From CBDCUC01 sp965222485 (lineage in GTDB: Bacteria > Pseudomonadota > Alphaproteobacteria > Rhizobiales > Hyphomicrobiaceae), in the NCBI GenBank assembly GCA_965222485.1, contig CBDCUC010000010.1, positions 1 to 8,915 of the forward strand: a stretch of DNA of 8,915 bases, read 5' to 3'. Below are positions 5,585 through 8,915 of the stretch, in pieces. Under the pieces are notes generated by a model, which did no database searches, had not been told where the DNA came from, and saw only the letters and a program-made list of their open reading frames with translations. Within the stretch, counting starts at the first letter, position 1. The number at the start of each line of letters is the position of its first letter. A program made the position numbers and the translations under genes.

Positions 5585-5757
5585 GGGTTGTACCCACGGT
5601 GGCGTAAGACGCGCTGTAACCGTGGCAGCTAGCGACCCGGCCAGCGTCGAGTTGACCGCCGCTGCGGTAGGCGGAGCCGTCGCAGTCGGCGGCTTCGCGG
5701 GCCCGAACGCGAAGGCGTTCGGAATGGCCCGCAAGAAGAATAGCCACCGTGAGACAA
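5585..5757 (-). repeat. composite Y-X-Z repeat just after the mcd stop codon
   Basis: This is a second copy of the composite element that follows lpxD. Z: CCACGGT 5594-5600 pairs perfectly with ACCGTGG 5619-5625. X (5656-5692): CCGCCG with CGGCGG, unpaired T5686, CTGCG with CGCAG, and GGC with GCC, 11 bp plus the inner stem. Y (5697-5732): GCGGGCC with GGCCCGC, CGAACGC with GCGTTCG, loop GAAG, bulge GAAT (5722-5725). The tag CCGTGAGAC follows at 5747-5755. X is almost unchanged from the lpxD copy, whereas both Y stems are quite different in sequence but still fully paired. Confidence 0.82.
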
Positions 5758-5761
5758 ATTA

Positions 5762-7453
5762 TTAAGCCGCTTTCTTCTTCGCATCGTCGAGAAGACGGCG
5801 GGCAATGACGTGGGCCTGAATTTCGGCGGCACCTTCAAAGATGTTCAAAATCCTTGAATCGCACAGCACGCGGCTAACAGGGTATTCCAGCGCGAAGCCG
5901 TTGCCGCCATGGATCTGCAGCGCGTTATCCGCAGCAGCCCAGGCGACGCGTGCTCCCAAAAGTTTCGCCATGCCTGCTTCCAAATCGCAACGGCGGCCTT
6001 CATCTTTTTCGCGCGCGGCGAAGTAGGTGAGCTGGCGCGCCGTCATAACTTCAACAGCCATCATGACGACCTTATTGGCGATGCGCGGGAAAGAATAAAT
6101 CGGCTTGCCGAACTGGCTGCGCTCCAGCGCATATCTTAGACCCAAATCCATCGCGCACTGTGCAACGCCGACGGCGCGGGCGGCGGTTTGAATGCGCGCG
6201 GCTTCAAACGTGTTCATGAGCTGTTTGAAGCCCTGGCCTTCGGCACCACCCAAGAGCTGGTCTGCCGGAACCTCGAACGCATCGAAGGAGATGTCGTATT
6301 CCTTCATGCCGCGATAGCCGAGAACTTCGATTTCTCCGCCGGTCATGCCGTCCGCTGGAAACGGATAGTCGTCATCGCCACGCGGTTTGTCGGCGATGAG
6401 CATGGAGAGCCCGCGATAGCCTTTCTCGTCGGGGTTTGTGCGCACGAGCAAAGTCATGATGTCGGCGCGCACCGGATGGGTGATCCAGGTCTTCTGGCCG
6501 GTGACTTTGTAGACGTCGCCATCCTTTTCGGCGCGCGTTTTCAGAGAGGCAAGGTCGGAGCCTGTGTTTGGCTCGGTAAACACAGCTGTGGGCAGGATTT
6601 CTCCCGATGCGATGCCAGGCAGGTATTTCTGCTTTTGCTCGTCGGTGCCGTTGCACAAAATGAGCTCACCAGCGATCTCGGAGCGGGTGCCGAGCGAACC
6701 GACGCCGATATAGCCGCGCGAGAGTTCTTCGGAAACGATGCACATCGATTCCTTACCAAGCCCGAGGCCACCGAACTCTTCTGGCAACGTGAGGCCGAAG
6801 ACACCCAGCTCCGCCACTTTGGTGATGATGTCCATGGGGATGTAATCATTGGCAAGATGCCACTCGTGCGCATGCGGGACCACTTCGGCTTCAGAGAAGC
6901 GGCGCATTTGCTCGTGGATTTCGGCGTGCGTCTCATCAAGGCCGGAGTCGCCATAGGTTGTTGCGCCAGGGTGTTCGGCGATCAGTTCCGCCAGCCGTGC
7001 CTTCACCGTTTCATGCGCACCGTCAGCGACGAGATCGGCCACGGCATCTTCGAACTTTCGAATAACGCCGCTTGTGACACCCAGCGTCGCCGGGCGGATC
7101 ATCTCGCATTGGCTCATGGGAATGCCGCCAGAGATTTGCGCCAAATACTCTGCGAACGAAGCGGCAAGTAGTAGCTGTTCAAACTCCTTGAAACGGCTTT
7201 CGCCTTGCAGCTTGTCGGCCCAGGCATGCATTTGGCGCAGCGCTTCAACCGTCGTGGCGAGCCAGGCAAGGCCGTGGGCCGATTCCTGCGCGGCATCAGG
7301 ACCGCCTAGTGCTTCGACTTTGGCGGTAACGCTGGTTGTCGCAGCGTCAAGGACGCGCTCGGCTTCAGTGACGGCCTTTCCGGTGCGCTCCAGAAGTGCG
7401 GCCGGGCCGGCAGCGAGCGCGCCAGTGTCACGTACGAGTTCAGCTGTGGTCAT
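5762..7453 (-). CDS. mcd: (2S)-methylsuccinyl-CoA dehydrogenase, acyl-CoA dehydrogenase family
   Basis: The 563-residue protein has an N-terminal extension (about residues 1-165) followed by a complete acyl-CoA dehydrogenase fold. This architecture is typical of Mcd, the FAD enzyme that oxidises (2S)-methylsuccinyl-CoA to mesaconyl-CoA in the ethylmalonyl-CoA pathway of acetyl-CoA and C1 assimilation. Visible family motifs are LTLPEEFGGLGLG (221-233), the FAD/substrate motif TEPNTGSDLASLKTRA (293-308), TGQKTWITH (318-326), LGYRGMKEYDI (378-388), the C-terminal helical domain with ERSQFGKPI (444-452) and HGGNGF (515-520), and the general-base glutamate Glu540 in IFEGAAEIQ. ATG 7451-7453 has a strong GGGGAGGA ten bases upstream. 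No pathway partner (ccr, ecm, mch) is in view. If not Mcd, it would be another long acyl-CoA dehydrogenase of unknown substrate. Confidence 0.85.
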   Translation of the reverse strand: MTTAELVRDTGALAAGPAALLERTGKAVTEAERVLDAATTSVTAKVEALGGPDAAQESAHGLAWLATTVEALRQMHAWADKLQGESRFKEFEQLLLAASFAEYLAQISGGIPMSQCEMIRPATLGVTSGVIRKFEDAVADLVADGAHETVKARLAELIAEHPGATTYGDSGLDETHAEIHEQMRRFSEAEVVPHAHEWHLANDYIPMDIITKVAELGVFGLTLPEEFGGLGLGKESMCIVSEELSRGYIGVGSLGTRSEIAGELILCNGTDEQKQKYLPGIASGEILPTAVFTEPNTGSDLASLKTRAEKDGDVYKVTGQKTWITHPVRADIMTLLVRTNPDEKGYRGLSMLIADKPRGDDDYPFPADGMTGGEIEVLGYRGMKEYDISFDAFEVPADQLLGGAEGQGFKQLMNTFEAARIQTAARAVGVAQCAMDLGLRYALERSQFGKPIYSFPRIANKVVMMAVEVMTARQLTYFAAREKDEGRRCDLEAGMAKLLGARVAWAAADNALQIHGGNGFALEYPVSRVLCDSRILNIFEGAAEIQAHVIARRLLDDAKKKAA

Positions 7454-7766
7454 ACCTATTCAGTCCTCCCCAAGGCGGCACGATTTCTCAATGGTGTTCG
7501 GCCCGTGCTTCTTTTGCTGTGAGACCGCTTCTGCGGGTTTCCTAAAGCACTGTGAGGCACCACCGATAGGCGACAAAACGCCCTTGATAACGGTCTGCCG
7601 GCACGTCATGACCGGACGGATCGGTACGTCAATAGCCGGTGAGGCGATCAGTTTCCAGTAAGCGAGGGGAAGAATCGGCTGAGCCGGGCCCTTTTTCCGT
7701 CATGCTTGGCCCAAACGCTACCGGGGTCCGGAGACCCGCCGAGAGGGCCGGGCCGTCGGAGTTTTG
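7454..7766. other. intergenic region between the HHH-protein gene and mcd
   Basis: This holds the 3' flank of the helix-hairpin-helix gene and the 5' flank of mcd. The only clear structure is a hairpin GGGTC-CGGA-GACCC (7724-7737) about 30 bases beyond the upstream gene's stop, with no T-run on the minus strand. It could help end transcription but is not a canonical terminator. A TTGACG on the minus strand (complement of 7625-7630) could be a -35 box, but no good -10 follows. No X or Y repeat is present. Confidence 0.4.
7464..7471 (-). promoter_or_regulatory. strong ribosome binding site of mcd
   Basis: The minus strand reads GGGGAGGA followed by ten bases and the ATG at 7451-7453. It is the best Shine-Dalgarno match in the window and fixes the mcd start. 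Confidence 0.7.
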
Positions 7767-8915
7767 TCAGCGGTCAGCACTGTCCGGTCGGTCGGCTGGT
7801 GATTTGGGAGTTGTAGAGGACGTGGAAACAGGTTCGTCGCGGATGATCTGGACACTAGCTTCTTCAACTTCAAAACCGGCCTGATCGGCGGTTAGGTCCA
7901 CGTCGTCCAGCGCCTGGCCATTGTGGCCGCCATATGCCGTTTCGGCAGCAGTGCGTGGTTTGAAGGGATCGTTGAGACTGGTTTTTCGACGGCGCAACTC
8001 ACCACCAGGCAGAATGGTGCTACCTGGGAATCCGTCATCGTCATTATCTGGTTCAGCGGCAGGCGATGAATTTGCAGCGGTCGCAGAGCCAGTGTCGTCG
8101 CCGGAGCCACTGTCGGATTCCGATCCGGCACGTGGGACAATCAGGACTTCTGCTTCAGCGACGTCAAACGCAGCCGGTGGCGACTCGGTTGACCCATCAT
8201 GCTCACCAACCTGCGACGGCTCGGTCGGTTCGTCAGACACCTCAATTCCGTCTGCGGCAGGATTGACCGGCACGCGTTGTAGTGGCGCGTCGTAATCCGG
8301 CGGGGCTACCGGAGCTTGGGCAACCGGAACCTTTGTTGCTGGGTGTTCCAGTTTTGACTGAGGGATTGGCGGTGGCACCAAAGGCGCGTTGTGCTGGCGA
8401 CGTTGGCGAGTCGCAATGGTCTCACCCAACACATCGGCGATGCGTGGACGCGGCGGTGCGGCAGGCCGGCGGCGCGGTGGCTGGGGCTTTACCGGGGCCT
8501 CCGCGGTTTCCCGAAGCCATGCTGCAAAACCGGGGTCGACCGCCTGATCCGCTTCGGGTGGTGGAATGAGAGCACGTTGGTCGCCGCGCTCTGAGCGTAG
8601 CGAATATTGTGTCTTTCCGCCATTTGCTAAAATTGATGCCTGCTCCACCCAGCCTTCACGCCAGGGACGGCTCCCAAGCCTGAGGTTGATGGCAACTTTG
8701 GCCATATCGTGAATGTTCCAGCCTGCAATTTGTGCGAAGCGACGCACGCCCAATTCGGAAAGTCGGACGGCGAGGCTTTTGTCAATGGCACTGATAAGCT
8801 GCAGATCGTCCGTTGCAGAAGAGGTCTCGCCCGAGGTTGGGGCGTCACCCGCTGCGACCACGGCATTGGTGATCGCTGCATCATCGATTGGTGTCGCGTC
8901 CGCAGGATTGCTGGT
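7767..8915 (-). CDS. helix-hairpin-helix domain protein, partial (start beyond the right edge)
   Basis: The frame is open to the last base of the window, giving 382 visible residues and a TGA at 7767-7769; the start is outside. A GTG at 8859-8861 lies within the same Ala/Pro-rich stretch and is not needed as a start. Residues 36-105 form a helix-hairpin-helix-like domain: DDLQLISAIDKSLAVRL, ELGVRRFAQIAGW, then WREGWVEQASIL. It resembles the small domain attached to the C-termini of some alphaproteobacterial L21 and NuoE proteins. The usual glycine-rich turn (SGVGP) is replaced by SAIDK, so nucleic-acid binding through that turn is doubtful. The rest is low-complexity: a proline/arginine-rich linker (about 140-165), an acidic Ser/Gly/Asp stretch (about 255-300), and a Ser/Thr/Pro tail. 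No membrane segment is visible. Function is unknown, and the disordered tail suggests a scaffold or adaptor. Confidence 0.75.
   Translation of the reverse strand, partial: TSNPADATPIDDAAITNAVVAAGDAPTSGETSSATDDLQLISAIDKSLAVRLSELGVRRFAQIAGWNIHDMAKVAINLRLGSRPWREGWVEQASILANGGKTQYSLRSERGDQRALIPPPEADQAVDPGFAAWLRETAEAPVKPQPPRRRPAAPPRPRIADVLGETIATRQRRQHNAPLVPPPIPQSKLEHPATKVPVAQAPVAPPDYDAPLQRVPVNPAADGIEVSDEPTEPSQVGEHDGSTESPPAAFDVAEAEVLIVPRAGSESDSGSGDDTGSATAANSSPAAEPDNDDDGFPGSTILPGGELRRRKTSLNDPFKPRTAAETAYGGHNGQALDDVDLTADQAGFEVEEASVQIIRDEPVSTSSTTPKSPADRPDSADR

Noticed and set aside
6188..7171. A 327-codon open frame on the plus strand opposite mcd
   Set aside because: It is antisense to a clearly recognisable dehydrogenase, is rich in the residues expected from mirrored GC-rich codons (His, Gly, Ala, Arg, Asp), and has no family motif.
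7681..7697. Plus-strand terminator (GC-rich run followed by TTTTT)
   Set aside because: No plus-strand gene ends here, and the stem before the T-run is short.

Overview
The window looks like chromosomal DNA of a GC-rich alphaproteobacterium, most likely of the order Hyphomicrobiales (Hyphomicrobium-like). This rests on the alphaproteobacterial style of LpxD, a (2S)-methylsuccinyl-CoA dehydrogenase of the ethylmalonyl-CoA pathway (common in methylotrophs of this group), and a helix-hairpin-helix protein of a type frequent in these bacteria. The organism call is an inference from protein character, not a database match.

Layout. Positions 1-100 hold an inverted copy of a hairpin repeat. Positions 358-1513 (+) carry a decayed, once membrane-anchored ParA-type ATPase, with a plausible promoter before it. 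Bases 1514-2265 look like further decayed coding sequence ending in a short open frame. Bases 2450-4222 are a dense field of intergenic hairpin repeats and one known-type palindromic repeat, interrupted by a frameshifted, signal-peptide-bearing thiol peroxidase gene (tpx, minus). Then come lpxD (minus, 4232-5266), a second repeat cluster (5433-5757), the acyl-CoA dehydrogenase gene mcd (minus, 5762-7453), a gap of about 310 bp, and the C-terminal part of a helix-hairpin-helix protein (minus) that runs off the right edge.

The intact genes are single-gene units on the minus strand with no obvious shared pathway: lipid A biosynthesis (LpxD), C2/C1 assimilation (Mcd) and an unassigned protein. 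They are separated by repeats rather than grouped in an operon.

The most interesting content is between genes. At least nine copies of one hairpin (module X) and five good copies of a second one (module Y) are scattered on both strands. Both keep an exact architecture while their stem bases change in compensating pairs. X has a bulged A, a 5-bp stem, an AC/TAC internal loop, a 3-bp stem and a 3-nt loop. Y has two stacked stems separated by a 4-nt bulge on one side only. Y and X occur paired, with Y-X pairs lying directly downstream of the stop codons of both lpxD and mcd. This pattern points to a structured interspersed element family, either REP/BIME-like DNA hairpins or 3'-UTR RNA structures. 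I do not recognise it as a named family.
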